A stretch of DNA of 64,000 nt from Hydnum rufescens UP504. Lineage: Eukaryota > Basidiomycota > Agaricomycetes > Cantharellales > Hydnaceae. The stretch is taken from contig MU129122.1 of assembly GCA_014904985.1 (NCBI GenBank), positions 7,216 to 71,215 on the forward strand, in the 5' to 3' direction. The notes under the pieces were generated by a model. The model saw only the letters and a program-made list of their open reading frames with translations. It did no database searches and had not been told where the DNA came from. A program made the translations under genes and the position numbers. Shown here one piece after another: positions 42,767 through 55,978 of this stretch (positions within the stretch are counted from its first letter, which is position 1; each line of letters starts with the position of its first letter).

Positions 42767-45493
42767 TTACTTCTGTTTGAGAGTAAGGCGCAACGCACCC
42801 TCAAGGTTCTGGTTATCCACCAATTCCAAGCGATAGCGCTGGTAGATCGGGACTCGGTGGAATGAGGTCGAAGAATCCACCACGATGCTCAGTCCATCGT
42901 CGTCGACCCACATCAGCTTTCCTTGTTCAACGCCAGGAAGGGACATAATTCGAACACGCCTCCCCTGTAAAACAATAATTTGGGTGCATAATCCAGTAGA
43001 GTACTGTCGAGAAAGAGTACGTACGATTCCTTGGTGGACGCCTAAGTTTGTTCGATAGGCACGGTACAGGCAGCGCTGTATAGTGTCGATGATTAAGTTC
43101 ACTGGTGGCCGACTCGATCGGTCGTGATCCCAGCAGCGCTTCAAGATTCGCAAAACCGAAGGAAATGTGACTTCCTCCTTCGATGGTTCAAACGGAGGCT
43201 CATGATTCGATATAGCACGTATAAGGGGTGCTTCTTTGGACAGTTGGTAGAAGGGCTCCTGGTCAAACAAGATCTATGGGGAACAGAGGACCACAAGCTA
43301 CATACGAAGCATGCCGCCCGGCAAGAATGGATCGCACCTCAATACAAGCACATGCGTAGGCATATATGTCCGTCTCCACAGTTCTAGTGTTTTCATCAAG
43401 AAGTTCGGGGCCAGAAATCGCAGTGAGCCACCGAAGTTGGATGATGTATGGCCAGTAGGTTCCCCATCAAGAATTATAGACAGTCCAAAATCACAAATAC
43501 TCCCTCTTCCTTCTCCATTGATCAGCACATTCCGCTGAGCATGTAAATTCATCAGTAATGCACCATCGCTCCGTGTCTTCAGCCGTACCCCTTTAAGATC
43601 ACCGTGGATAATTCGAGGCTTGTGTTCATGCAAGTATTGTAATCCCAGCGCAACATCGGCACACTGTAAAGATCAAGCTCAATTGGGAGGGCCTCATATT
43701 CGAGTGAAAGTATACCCATGTGAACGTACAATAACCTCTCGATTAACACTTGGATTCTTCACTAGAAAGCTCAGGACATCACCGTGAAGATACGAGATTG
43801 AAACGAGACCAGGCCCTTCGCGTTCTTCAGTATAACCTAACAACCTCACCACATTCTCGTGATGCAATTGGGCCCATATTCGGAGTTCTACGTGCAGATG
43901 CTACACCTATCATGAGAACAGAAGATCCATAGTGCAACTATCAGATAAAATTACCTTGTGGAGTTTCCGTTTCACTGCGGACTCATCTGTATATGGGACA
44001 TGAAGCACCTTTAGAGCGACCTAGGGAATCGGTTGTTAGCAGATGCACCCTCTGGGAGCTATGAATTGAAAAGAACACCTGAAGAGTTCGGTGAGGGTCG
44101 TCGGACGTGACAGAGAGCAAGGTGCCTCTCCAGACTGAGGAGTACCCTCCTCTGGCCATGGGTGTTGAGCCTAAACGAACAATGCGGCCAGTCAAGTTGG
44201 GGGTTTCGAAGGGACTGACTTGGGGATCGGAAAATGGTGAGGTAGCTTGTGGCCGTTGTTCTGAAGCTTCTGCGGAAGGGGCCATAATCACGACACCTTT
44301 CAAAACGGACGTAGCTTCGCCTATTCCCGTGGAAGCCGCATTCCGAGTGGGAGTTGAGGATGGATTGGCGGGTCGCACGGGTCGCCTCTCCCTGGTTCGG
44401 GATATTGAACGATGATGTGGATCGTATGGTGTCTTGGATTCGACAGGCTTTGAGGCGAGTACATTGGAGCGGTTGATTTCGCGACCTCGATGCGGCTCAC
44501 TACCAGCCTTCTGAGTGTTGGCAGCAGCAACAGGCACAGCACCATTGGCATTGGGCGACTGCATTGGGCGAGGTCGTTGGAGACGTTCCCCCGGTAAGGT
44601 TGGTGCTGAGCCAATGCCTGCTACGGTTGAATTGGCACGTTGAGACAGAGAAGCGGGCTTGTTTTTCCATCTCTCCGGGTCCCTGAGTGAGATCTTTTTC
44701 GCGTTGGGGAACTGGATAGCAAATTTGCGCTCCATGAATTCTACAACCCTCACGTAGTTTGGAGAAAACAAGATGCTGTTCTCGACCCAGTATAATGTGG
44801 GCGGTTTGACCCAAGATCCCCCCAAGCCTTGATGAAGCATTCCGAAGGTGAGGCAAGCCCACCACCAAGGGTACGGTTTTGAGTGGGGTACAGCAATATA
44901 ATTGAGAAGGTCTATGACGTGACGGAAATTCAGGGTTGCAAATGTGGTGGCTATATGGGTGTTGGAATCGTTCGAGAACTTAGAGCGGTCGGCGGAGAAT
45001 CCAATTGTACCCGGGAGGCCATAGAACCACCTCTTTGTTGGAATAAAATAAAAGGTTAATTATATAATCAGCCCGAAGTGGCAATACCCCCTATTTGGAC
45101 TTAACGCCGTATCAAGCGCGACTCCCCTACCACCCTCTTATGGTAATAATATACCTAAAAGAACATTCTATGTCCTTCTTGTTGATGCCAGTAGTATAGT
45201 ACCCGAACATTCTACTATTCTCATGTAGTTTCTTTAATATCCTGTACACAGTATAAAAGGGCGAGCTTGAGCTCGCCTACAGATCTAAGGACTCTAATAA
45301 TAATATCCTTCCTGCTAATTCACCCGAGCAACTAGGGCTCTCCGGTCTATCGAATCCGCTCACGTCTGCTTAGTAATCAGGGGAAATACATTCTCATCCG
45401 TAGCCTCACACAACTCTTCGCCCGCAACCAGACAATTGGCACCCTCTGGTTCTGGATGTGGACACACATGAGCAAAGAGGACTGGAAGTTCAT
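42767..45493 (-). pseudogene. K5: kinase copy split by an LTR and frameshifted at APE
   Basis: MNF start at 45493. Exon 1 is interrupted by a solo LTR (45036-45413) after the AERW codons. Beyond it the frame is open through the linker and glycine loop (to about 43983). HGDLKG, RNVLINGEGRGSICDFG and GGSLRFLAP are in frame, then a one-base loss near 43406 turns LAPELLDE into LAPNFLMK. Exon 6 (43270-42767) is otherwise intact with CWDHDRSSRP. Two independent lesions make this a pseudogene. Confidence 0.75.
45036..45413. mobile_element. solo LTR (378 bp) of a probable Ty1/copia-type element
   Basis: The insertion starts TGTTGGAATAAAATA and ends CCTCACACAA, flanked by CTCTT at 45031-45035 and 45414-45418. 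Sister kinase copies continue without interruption at this point (CACCTCTCCGCCCGC), giving an empty site. Inside are a TATAAAAG box near 45251, a small palindrome GGCGAGCTTGAGCTCGCC just after it, and an AT-rich U3-like part, as expected of an LTR promoter. TGTTGGAATA is a frequent start of copia LTRs. The 3' end lacks the canonical CA by one base choice; a 4-bp duplication (CTCT) with ends TTGT/ACAA is the alternative reading. Confidence 0.8.
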
Positions 45494-45642
45494 TCAGCCG
45501 CCCGGAATGCAAGGACATGATAAACTATGCCAACCCAGTGGCCCAGATAACACTCGATGTCTCGGACATCCCCTGATATAAATGCATGCAGCCTACAAAA
45601 AGTATCCGTTATTATGCAGCTGCGTGCATTCAATAGGATGGC

Positions 45643-45903
45643 TTACTCAGAGTCAGGAGAGGTGACCTCCCTATAGAAGTCAGGAAACGTCCAGGAAACT
45701 AGAGAGACCCTTTCAGCGATAGCAGCAAAAGAGTCAGTGGCATCAGCGCCAGATGTAGCGGGAGACAAGTCCATTGTCCTTGGAGGTATGAGAACAAGCG
45801 ACCTCGCTCTGTCTCCCTGAGCTATCAGGATCAGAAACGCGAGGAATCCAACACGAGAGTCATAGCATTGAATCCGATAATCGGTATTTAAGGAGAGATC
45901 CAC
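45643..45903 (-). other. upstream exon of K5
   Basis: The frame from 45903 contains FLAFLILIAQGDRARSLVLIPP and ends in DFYREVTSPDSE near the donor. Hydrophobic lead-in shorter than in the orphan copy at 34.5 kb. Confidence 0.35.
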
Positions 45904-46060
45904 ACCGCAACCACGAGGTCAGAGAACATTGGGACGAAAACTTCACGTTCATCATTAGCAGGACACGCCAGCCCTACTCAAATCACCAGGGAATCCTTGA
46001 CCTTATAACGATAAAGCCTAAGATTTACCTCGAGGGATTCCTCGCAAGAAGCGACTAAGA

Positions 46061-46284
46061 TGATGATGATGATGAATATCTCGATATTTAGCCTGCAACT
46101 ACCGGCTGCTCCCGAGGGGCGCCAAGGCAGGGGACCGAAGGTCCAGGGGGTATCGTACATACACTGAAGAGGAAATAAAAATAGAGAAGACGTCCATGAC
46201 CGCAGACCTCCAGACCCTTCGACCTGAGATACCACACCCAATACCAAACGGAGTCCTCATTTACATGGTGTCCGCTTCACACTT
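46061..46284 (-). mobile_element. 224-bp TPRT-type insertion (SINE or truncated LINE) with 14-bp target duplication
   Basis: The insert is flanked by AGAAGCGACTAAGA at 46047-46060 and 46285-46298. The homologous site in module B1 (19325-19340, AAGAAACGACTAAGACTTGGG) has one copy and no insert. The plus-strand left end is (TGA)n, so in its own sense (minus) the element ends in a (TCA)n tail, typical of target-primed reverse transcription. The body contains CCCCTCGGGAGCAGCCGG and ends AGGCTAAATATCGAGATATTC before the tail. A clear pol III A/B box pair was not found, so a 5'-truncated LINE is as likely as a SINE. Confidence 0.75.
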
Positions 46285-46299
46285 AGAAGCGACTAAGAC

Positions 46300-48397
46300 T
46301 TGGGTTTGGACTGATATTCACGTGTCCGGGGATGATCTAATCTATTTACACCCCCATTCAATCTCCATCAGTTTCTTTGGGTGCTTACAGAGCGGAAATG
46401 ATCTTTTCTTCGTCAGCCCTTGCACCGTGCTTTCTTGAGAATCGCAGATCAGCTCAAACCTCCTGGCCTCTAGGGACTCAAATCCTAAGCCTACACCTTT
46501 GAGTTTTCGTCACCATCATGGAGAATGCAGGTACATATACCCAGACTGCTCCTGAACATGATATACGCGGACACTCAGTATTGTGTCGCAGATCACTGTA
46601 GGTTCGGACACGGCCCGGGCGCCGACCCGGTCCCGCATGCCACCGCCTCAGACGCTATTCTCAGTGACGGTGGAACGCGCTTACTTTCTTCACTCTACCT
46701 GAGTAGGGAGGCGGATCAGCCCTCCACTCAGAAGACGACCAAGGAAAGAATGAGCTACACTCGCACCTCGCGGCTCCGACTTCTGATGTTGGTGGTAGGT
46801 GTCTTCGCCACCTATTCAGGTATGAGCAAATGAAGGGAGAATGGATGAAGAAAGTACACCATGGGAGATCCAAAGTCCAAACGACGCCCTTGTAGGCTGA
46901 ATGATAGTGACGTACATGGAAAACCTAAGGGGCGGGAAATGGGACGGGCATGCGTCCTACAGTTTCCTGCACTCCCGCAAAGACGAAATGAATATGGAGT
47001 ATGGAAGTGACACAACGGCCAAAACATGCATATATCACGTACGTTTGCCTAGATTGCTGCATCGACAAAGTAAATGAGAGGCTCACTGGCGAGACACTAA
47101 GCTTCGCCCGGCTCGCCTCGTAAATTTATTTCACCGTGTTCATACACTCCACACGACCTGTATTAAGAAAAATAAGGGTCTGCCAGGACGCGAGGGGGCT
47201 TGGCTTGGAAGATGTATTTCCGGTTTAAGAAGAGCGTTATACTGGTGCTAAAGATGTATCACGAACTGACTGGGCTGTCAAGTAAGAGCCAAGGTCGAGG
47301 AGCGTCTCTCCATGCATCCGCATATAGCGTGCCTGTACGATTTGCCGCGGGTGGTTTTCATCCTCCACTGTGCGGGTTCATTGGACACCACGTCGTCTTT
47401 GAGCCCATCACTGGAGAATAGGATGCTATGCCACGATTGAAGGACTCCGTAAGACTACTAGAGAAGCGCGAGGAAGGAGAGGGATCAAAGATGAATGTAA
47501 TAAACATGGCGGCTCCACGAGGTGCGGCGCGACCCTGTCAAGTCGCCCCGAGCGCGAGGCAAAATGAATTGTTTGCGGATAAGTACGACACCAAGTCCAC
47601 TTTTGAGTTGTTTAGGGATTGCGCTAGCGTTCTACATAGATCGTAGGTTCGGTCACAGGTCCCCAAGGATTCAAGTCATCGCTGTCGCTGTCACGCGTCA
47701 CAGGTCACCGAGAACTCGAAAAGTGCTCTCAGAATCAGATGAGATTGGAGCTCTGCTCCAACTTCCCCTCAGGATGAACTGATCTTTGCCTTAGTCAGAG
47801 CTCATTGGGGCTGGTGAAATGGCGAACTACCCGTTTTGGGCTGTCACCAGAATTTCGTGCGTCGAAGGAGGACAGAAATCCGCACGTCAGGAACTAGATT
47901 CTTCCCAAGTGTCCGCAACCGGGTGAGGTAATGTAATGCCATACGTTCTTTCCTCCGCGAGCCCAGCAGCTACATTTTTTAGATGAACCGTGCATCTTCG
48001 GTTGTATCTCGATGACACGACTTCTGGGGACTTTTTTTTTTTTTTTTTTTCTCTTCATTTTTTTTCTGTTCCCAACTCAGGATGAGCGGTGTCGAGGGCA
48101 CCCAATATTATCTGGACTTCACTGCGTCCCCCTGTGTTTATTTCTTTGCACACGGTCTTGAATAATTACTGACAACATATTGTATGCGGGCACTGGTACA
48201 CTAAACCCTGCAGTATCGAGTGGGCCGATTCAGACTCTGATGTCAAGAACCACAACAAGCAACTCGACGAATCGCCTCTGTGGAATAGGGAATCGTCCCG
48301 TGGGGTTTTTCGGCATATCTGGGTTGTTGGGAGGCGTTTTGTGAGTGCTCTGCTCTTGGGTGCCGACGGACGGAGTGGGGGTATATCAGGGGAATGA
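46300..48397 (+). other. module B5
   Basis: Conserved pieces are MIYADTQYCVADHCRFGHG to SREADQPSTQKTTKERMSYT and LRLLMLVVGVFATY (46525-46830), YSFLHSRKDEMNMEYGSD (about 46965-47015), WKMYFRFKKSVILVLKMYHEL (47200), MPRLKDSVRLLEKREEGEG (47428) and QNELFADKYDTKSTFELF (to 47646). A long poly-T runs near 48031-48062 before the CTCAG acceptor, and the last exon 48214-48397 reads IEWADSDSDVKNHN. The 5' end carries the TPRT-type insertion. The polypyrimidine run looks like an extended splice acceptor tract. Confidence 0.4.
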
Positions 48398-49189
48398 CGG
48401 TCCAGAATGATTGGGTACAAAGCAATCATTGATGGATCCTACACCCAGGGGGGAGAACAGCTGGTGCGTCCCACTCGCGTTCCTTTGATGCCCTTTACGT
48501 TTTTCTATATCCTCGGAGGCCCCGAAGGTTCCATTCCACAGACAGCACGTAAATTAATTTGTGCGGAGCGTACGGAAGTTGACTAGAGAATTCGTCAAAA
48601 AGGTTTACTTTGTGTCGCTCATTTTTTTGCACCCTCTTCGAGATTCTTGTTTCGTTCAACGTTCCGAATTTTCGATTGCGCGTTGTTGATTTCTCGCATT
48701 AATCCCCCCCCTCCCCAGAGAGGTAAATTATCCAAGTATCATGTCCATCTGATATCCTTTCTTCCTTCAAGTCTGAATCGTACACGTACATCTGTCCGAA
48801 ATACAATCATAGCCCCATACATACATCATACATACACAACATGACTCCCATGAATCAGTCAGAAAATGATGGCTGGTTGTAAGGCAAGGGGATTGTGGCT
48901 AGTATCCCTGTGACTCGACTCGACCTCCATCAGGCACGCCCCGCTCCCATGCGCCCATTAAAAGCTCCAGTATCAATGTTCAACCTAGCATCCAGTATAC
49001 CCCTTACGAAGAAGCTTTGTGGTAGGACTCGTAGGACACCATTGATGAGTAGGGGAGGCGAAATTTCACAGAGTAATCCGTCCATTTTAAGACGTAGGGG
49101 GGCTCTCTGATGATGATGCATCCTTCCCCGAGAGAGAAGCATCGGAGTCATCTTCCGAATCTACCATGACCTTAGCAGCTTTTACTTCT

Positions 49190-51597
49190 GTTTGAGAGTA
49201 AGGCCCAACGCACCCTCCAAGTTCTGGTTGTCCATCAATTCCCAGCGATAACACTGATAGATCGGGACTCGGTGGAACGAGGTTGAAGAATCCACCACGA
49301 TGCTCAGTCCACTGTGGTCGAGCCAGATCAGCTCTGCTTGCTCAACTCCAGGAAGGCACATAAATCGAACATGCCTCCCCTATCGACCAATAATCTAAGT
49401 GCATAATCCAGTAGAGTACTATTGAGAAAGAGCACGTACGATTCTTCGGCGGATGCCCACGTTTGTTCGATAGGTACGGTACAGGCAGCGCTTTATAGTG
49501 TCGATGATCAAGTCCAATGGTGCCCGACTTGATCGGTCATGATCCCAGCAGCGCTTCAAGATTTGCAAAAGTGAAGGAAAAGTGAGTTCCTCGTTCGATA
49601 GCTCAAAGGGAGGTTGATGATTCGATATAGCACGTATAAGGGATGCTTCTTTGGACAGTTGGTGGTAGGGCTCCTGGTCAAACAAGATCTACAGCAAATA
49701 GAGGATCACAACTGAGATACAAAGCATATCGCCCGCAGGAACGAATCGCACCTCAATACAAGTGCACGCATAAGCATATATGTCCGTCTGCACAGTTTTA
49801 GTGCTTTCCTCATTTTCATGAATAAGTTCAGGAGCCAGAAATCGCAGTGACCCGCCAAAGTTCGATGAGGTATAGCCCGTAGGTCCCCCATCAAGAATTA
49901 TGGACAGTCCAAAATCACAAATACTTGCTCTTCCTTCTCCATCGATCAGCACGTTCCGCTGAACATATCAATTCATCAGCGAAGCACCATCACTCGGTGT
50001 ATTCAACCATACCCCTTTAAGATCGCCGTGTACAATTGGAGGCTCGTGTTCATGCAAGTATTGTAGTCCCAGCGCAACATCGGCACACTGTAAAGATCAA
50101 GCTCAGTCGGGGATGTACGCCATATTCGAGTGAAAGGATATCGATGTAAACGCACGATAATCTCTCGATTGACACTTGGATTCTTTGCTAGAAAGCTCAG
50201 CACATCACCATGAACGTACGAGACTGAAACGAGTCCAGGCCCTTCGGGTTCTTCAGTATGACCTAATAATCTCACTACGTTCTCGTGACCCAATTGGGCC
50301 CATACTCGCATTTCTGTATGCAGATGCTATCCCTATCGTGAACGGAAGATCATGGTGGAACTGTCAGATAAAATTACCTTGCGGAGTTTTCGTTGGACTG
50401 TGGACTCATCCGTATACGAAACATGAAGTACCTTGAGGGCAACCTAGGGCATCGGCTGTTAGCACATGCACCCTCCGGGGGTATGAATTGAAAAGAGCAC
50501 CTGAAGAGTTCGGTGAGGGTCTTCGGAGGTGGCAGAGAGCAAGGTGCCTCTCCAGACTGAGGAGTACCCTCCTCTGGCCATCGGTGTTGTGCCTAAACGA
50601 ACAATGCGGCCAGTCAAGTCGGAGTTTCGGGGGGACTGGGTTGGGGATTGGGAAACGGTGGGTTAGCATTTGGGCCTGGTTCCAAAGCTTCTGGAGCCAT
50701 AATCACAACACCTCGCAGAATGGACGTGGCTTCGCCTATTCCGGTGGAAGCCTCTTTAGGAGACATCAGAGTCGGAGGAGTGGAGTTGATGATGGATTGG
50801 CAGGTTGCACGGGCCTCCTCTCATCGCTTTGGCCAGATAAGGGGTTCCTGGTTCGGGATATTGAACGACGATGCGGATCGTCTGCTGTCGGGGATTCGAG
50901 GGGTTTGAGGCGAGTACATTGGAGGGGTTAATTTCGCGACCTCGAGGCAGCGCACCACCATTCTTCTCAGCGTCCGTCGCAGCAGGAGGCACTGCACCAT
51001 TCGCATTGGGCAACTGCGCTGGGCGAGGTCGTTGGAGATGTTCCTCGGTTAAGGTTGGTGCTGAGCCAATATGTGCTATTTCCTTTTTGTGCCCGCTAGG
51101 GTTGAATCGGCAGGTTGAGACAGAGAAGCGGGCTCGCTTTTCCATTTCTCCGGGTCCCTGAGTGAGATCTCTTTCGCGTTAGGGAACTGGATAGCAAATT
51201 CGCGCTGTATGGATTCTACTTGGGTCGCGTAGCGTGGGGAAAACAAGATGCTCCCCTTGAACCAGGATGGTGGGGTCGGTTTGACCCAAGATCCCCCGAA
51301 GCCTTGATGAAGTGTTCCGAGGTTGATAACAGCCCACCACCAAGAGTACTCATAGTCATCCAAGCGGGGAACTGTAATATTATTGAGAAGGTCTATGACG
51401 TGACGGAGATTCAGGGTAGCAAATGTGGTGGTCATGATCTCCGGGTCGTATGGCCTCCAGAGCTTGGAGCGGTCGGCGGAGAATTGAATAGTACTTGGGC
51501 TGCTATAGAACCGCCTCTCCGCCTGCAACCAGACAATTGGTACCCTCTGGTTCTGGATGTGGACCCTCATGACCAGATAGTTGCCCTAGAAGTTCAT
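49190..51597 (-). pseudogene. K6: kinase pseudogene
   Basis: The fourth codon is a stop (MNF then TAG, 51597-51586). The amino-terminal frame is shifted near 51087, again near 50910 and near 50700. In contrast the catalytic exon is intact: PPIVHGDLKG, MLIDGEGRASICDFG, LAPELIHENEES, TDIYAYACTCIE. The C-lobe frame ends early at SQ (49419). Glycine loop PMARGG is lost to a frameshift. Multiple lesions show real decay. Confidence 0.7.
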
Positions 51598-51739
51598 TCA
51601 GCCGCCTGGAATGCAAGGACATGATAAACTATGCCAACCCTCTCCAGGTAACACTCGATCTCTCGGACATCCCCTGATATCAATGCACGCAGCCTACCAA
51701 ATGTATCCGTTATTATGCCGCTGCACGCATTCAACAGGA

Positions 51740-51950
51740 TGGCTTACGCAGAGTTAGGAGAGATAACCTCCCTATAGAAGTCAGGAATCGTCCAGATCGA
51801 CTGGAGGGACCGTTTCAGCGATAGCAGCAAAAGAGTCAGTGGCATCAGCGCCAGATTCGGCGGGAGACAGGCCCGTTGCCTTTTTAATTCGACGGATGAG
51901 AACGGGCCAGCTCGCTCTGATTTTGTTCGCCATCAGGGATCAGAAGCGTG
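51740..51950 (-). other. upstream exon of K6, diverged
   Basis: It retains SGADATDSFAAIAETVPPV and FYREVIS-type end, but VLIPP is replaced (SGRMKKATG-like). It ends at the GTAAGC donor near 51748. Confidence 0.35.
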
Positions 51951-51989
51951 GGGAATCCAATCATTGTCACGTGCACGTGTCCAGATCGG

Positions 51990-52690
51990 ATGATCTCCAT
52001 TCAGTCCCCATCGTTCGCTTCTCCATCAGCGCTTGCATGATCCATATGCTTTCCTGAACATCGCTGATCAACTCAGACCTCCCCGCCTCTTCGACGAAAA
52101 CTTTCAGGGACTCACAAGCCTACATGCACCCTTGCGATTTTGTCGTCCCGGTCACAGTGAGGGGCTCCCAGAATAATCTAAGCTAAGCACATATACCCGG
52201 ACTGATCCTAAACATGATGCACATGGACACCTCTTGCGGCATGCCATATCGCTGCAAGTTTGGACATATCTTCATGCCCTGGGCGTCGAGGTGGTTTCAC
52301 AGCCATCACCTCAAGTCTTCCCATACCATTCTCACCAAGCACAACGATGGTGAAGGTAGTTCCTTTTTCACCCCCCCTGAGTAGGGAGGTGAGTCATCCC
52401 TCCACCCAGAAGATGACCGAGGAAGAATGAGTTATGCAGCCCCTTGCCACCCCGAGCCTATTTAGCCATCAGCAACTGAGGATGGCGTAGATGTAGAAAA
52501 GCCGAAACGACGCTCTTGTACTGAATGATAGTGAAGCACATGAAAAACCCAAGGCGCGTGAAAGGGGACAATCATTGTCCTGCAGCGAATCTGGAGTATG
52601 GAGCTGACACGAACGGCCAAGACATGTACGTTTGTCTACATTACTGCATCAACAGAGTAAATGAGAGGCTCGCAGATACTAAGCCTCCCC
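51990..52690 (+). other. module B6, 5' part only
   Basis: The ADQL..PRLFDEN, TDPKHDAHGHLL and HHLKSSHTILTKHNDGE pieces are recognisable with indels. The module breaks off after CLHYCINRVNERL (about 52665), where module C3 begins. A truncated copy. Confidence 0.4.
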
Positions 52691-55256
52691 TGGCTTGCTC
52701 CGTAAAGCTCTTGAAATGTCGCACAACCTCTGTACTCGATCGTGCACTTCAGAGGGTTGCCGCACAGGCTTTGAAGACATCGACGAGCTCCATCTCCCAC
52801 CTTCCCTTGCAATATTATCCCATAGTTCTTCCATGCCCAGGATGGGGAGATGTGACTTGCGACGAATTGCATCTGTGACATCAAGCACAACCCAGCCCGG
52901 TTGTTGGCACCCTCTTTCATGGCTGCGATTGCTCCGCCATGAAGCATAGCCCCTTGAATCGCAGAAAGGGGTATTACTCACTCTATCTGCTTTCTACGTC
53001 TCCACTAATCTGGTTCTCATTCGGCGTGCCGCTATTGGAATCTGTTGCCACCCGCTCGCATTTGTTCCTCTCCACACCCGCATCTGAGGCTTGTCCTCAC
53101 AGCATCGCAAAGAAAACGAATCGGGCGCAAACGAAACTTCGTTGTGGCCTCGGAAGAATCCCCGGGCATAGTTACGGTATAATAACGGTATATGCTCATG
53201 GATAAATGGAGATATGCTTGTCAACTTTGACTCTTGTTTGTTGGCGTCGTGTTCGCAACTGTCCTGCAGCACAACATAATCCTGTGCTGAAACCGGAAAC
53301 AAGTCTTCCAAGTCAAACCCCCTCGTCTCCCGTTTTTTCTTTTTAATCCAACAGGCGGAGACATGGAGCTAAGAATTTTCAGAATCTCTGAATCTCTATG
53401 GCTGAACCAGAATGCCGGTGCGCACGTAACATATGGCTGGCCTTGGCTGCTCCCATCGGAGAAAATTGTGGGCCACGAACTGGAACACATTCCCGACACA
53501 TCCTCGATGGCTTGGATCTTCATAAATCCGTGCCCAATAGCGCCTTGGGCATCTCGCGGGCATCCGCCACGAGCTGTCAATCCCTCAGTGCAATCACGGG
53601 AGCTGCAAGTTTACGCGAATGCGCCCGTCCTGCGCGCAGAATGGGCAAATTTAGAGAGATCCGGGGTTTCTGGCGATTGGGTGGGAGGCGTGAGGGAGAA
53701 CGGAATCGGAGAAGGGTTAGATTCAATGCACAAGGCTCTCGAGAAGGTGAAGCAGCATTGAGTCAACATTCGTTGTACTTATCCTTCTAGGGCAGAATTC
53801 ATAGCCGTTCAGGGGCCATGGAGGCAGTGAGAGACAACACCCGATCCGTTCAGAACGCCGATGGTAATCCTAATCCTGGAAATGTTGGGATAATTTAGTA
53901 AACCCGGCCACACTGCGACAAATCCTGATGAGAATGCAGTATGTGCGGATCAGGAATACACGTACAAAAATCGAGCGGGCCCACAACCCTCAAGGGTGAC
54001 ATCGTGAGCATCCGTACCGTCGAAATCAACCGACGGCTGTAAATCAAAGAACTGAAGTCAGTCCAGGGCAGGAGTCTCATTTATAATTTCCTAGGGAGAC
54101 CCGTCACTTACCTGTGGATCTGAGCACGAGCCCATGAAACCGAGGACGCCCTACGCGAGTGCTGGCTACGTATAACACCGTCGAGGAGTCGAGTTGCTTT
54201 GGAATCCGGATTGACGAACAGTGTGGCGTAGATGACAACAGGTCATGGAGAGCTCAAGTCTTAGATCTCGACACCCCAATAAAACCATGGCGTGCTCGGG
54301 AAAGGGGCTTTTGGATAGATACCCTCCAGGATAAATTTTCAGCGTAACGATCGGGAATGCTACTCAGTCAACCCGGTGATCAAGCTCAGTAACACTGATC
54401 ATCCCTTTCGCGGATTTCGAATTGCTAGGTGAAGGTCCAACTGACAAAACAAGGATTGGAACGAAAACACTGGGGGAAAGGGAGTAGTGGTTACATACGT
54501 GTGCACCGGGACGAGTGAGATCTTGAGAATGGAATTTTGGGAGTGAAGAAAAAAAATCCCCAACACCTGTCCAGATTTCGCCGCGCCCAGATAGCACGAG
54601 TGCTGTTGAATTAGATGGCATCAAAATGTTCCTTGCCAGTTGGGGATGCGGTCTCCCACAAGCATCACGGTTGGTAAGACGCACCTTTTGGACATTCACA
54701 TATATCGGAGTCGAGCCACATCGGCCCAATAAGGAGTCAAAATCCAGCTGCCGCACCCTGGAGGAGTTCCACAACACGTCGCACTCGCCAAGTTTTCAAT
54801 GTCGCTTTCAAAAATGTAGGACAGACGAGGGATTGATGGATTCAATCGCAGATAGTCGATTGAGCTTGTCAGCCAGTCTGAACATCGTCAGAAAGAAATA
54901 CGAGCAAGGTGCGACCGAGATCGAGTACTAGTGGTTGCTGCACTAGCATTAGCCATCACTTGATCCCCCGAGGTCAGACCTTCAAATGAGGAAGAAGCTC
55001 GGAGCATTAGGGGTGGGAAGCAGTCCCGAAATTCTGTCAGGAGACCGTTCTAGAAGCGGAGAGCACGTTCGGAACGCAAGGTGGCATCGCTAGTGGTGGT
55101 CTCAGTGAGGCGCAGCAGTGCCGAGTGGTGTCGAGCACAGTGAATTGTTTGGGCGTAGCTAGGATACAAAGCCTGCCTTCGAGTTGTTTGGAGACTAAGC
55201 TAGCGAGAGCAATGCATCAATCAAGACAGGCTGTCACACGTCACGGGTCACGCTGA
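52690..55256 (-). other. module C3
   Basis: A clean copy of module C, diverged from C1 by substitutions more than indels. Minus frames VVLDVTDAIRRKSHLPILG (within 52981-52679), NYARGFFRGHNEVSFAPDS with QMRVWRGTNASGWQQIP (53311-52994), IGHGFMKIQAIEDVSGMCSS (53580-53221) and a 137-codon frame (54777-54364) are open. A competing plus frame 53363-53761 (132 codons) is open here but not in C1, so I consider it chance. Just after it, at about 55257, sequence jumps to the region 3' of a kinase (K7). Confidence 0.4.
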
Positions 55257-55978
55257 ACGGACCTAGTCCACACGCGGGGGGAGAACAGTAGGTGCATCCC
55301 ATCCGCGTTTCTTTGATGCCCTTTGCGCTTTCTCTATCCTCGGCAGTCCCAAGGGTTCCGCACCACATAAATTAATCTGCGCGGAGTGTGCGGAAGTTGA
55401 CTAAAGAAGCCACTAAGAATGTCTACTTTCTATGGCTCGTTTTTTTTTCACCGTCCTTGAGATTCTTGCTTCGTCCAACGTTCCGAAATCTTCGATTCTG
55501 CGGGTTGATTTCGCACATCAATGTCCTCCCCCCAGCAATGTATATTATCCAAGGATAATGCCAGTTGATGTCCTTTCTTCCTCCAAGTCGTCAAGTACAT
55601 CTGTCTGGAATTGAGACCTACAGTCGTAGCCGCATACATACATACACAACATGACTCCCATGATTAAGCCAGAAGATGACGGCCGGTTGTAAGGAAAGGG
55701 GATTGTGGCTAGTATCCCTGTGACTCGACTCGACCTCCAGCGGGCACGGTCCATTCCGATACGCTCATTAAAAGCTCCAGTATCAATTCTCATCCTAGTA
55801 TCCATTGTACCGTTTATGACGTGGCTTCATGGTAGGACTTGTAGGACACCGTCGATGAGTAAGGGAGGCGAAATTTCACAGAATAGTCCATCCATTTTGA
55901 GATGTGGGGAGGGCTCTCCGATGATGATGATCCCTCCCCGAGAGATTGGAACCGTCTTCCGAATCTACTAATACCCTA

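Noticed and set aside
53363..53761. 132-codon plus ORF in module C3
   Set aside because: Protein-like at first sight, but the homologous frame in C1 is interrupted (TAA near 27807), whereas minus frames persist.
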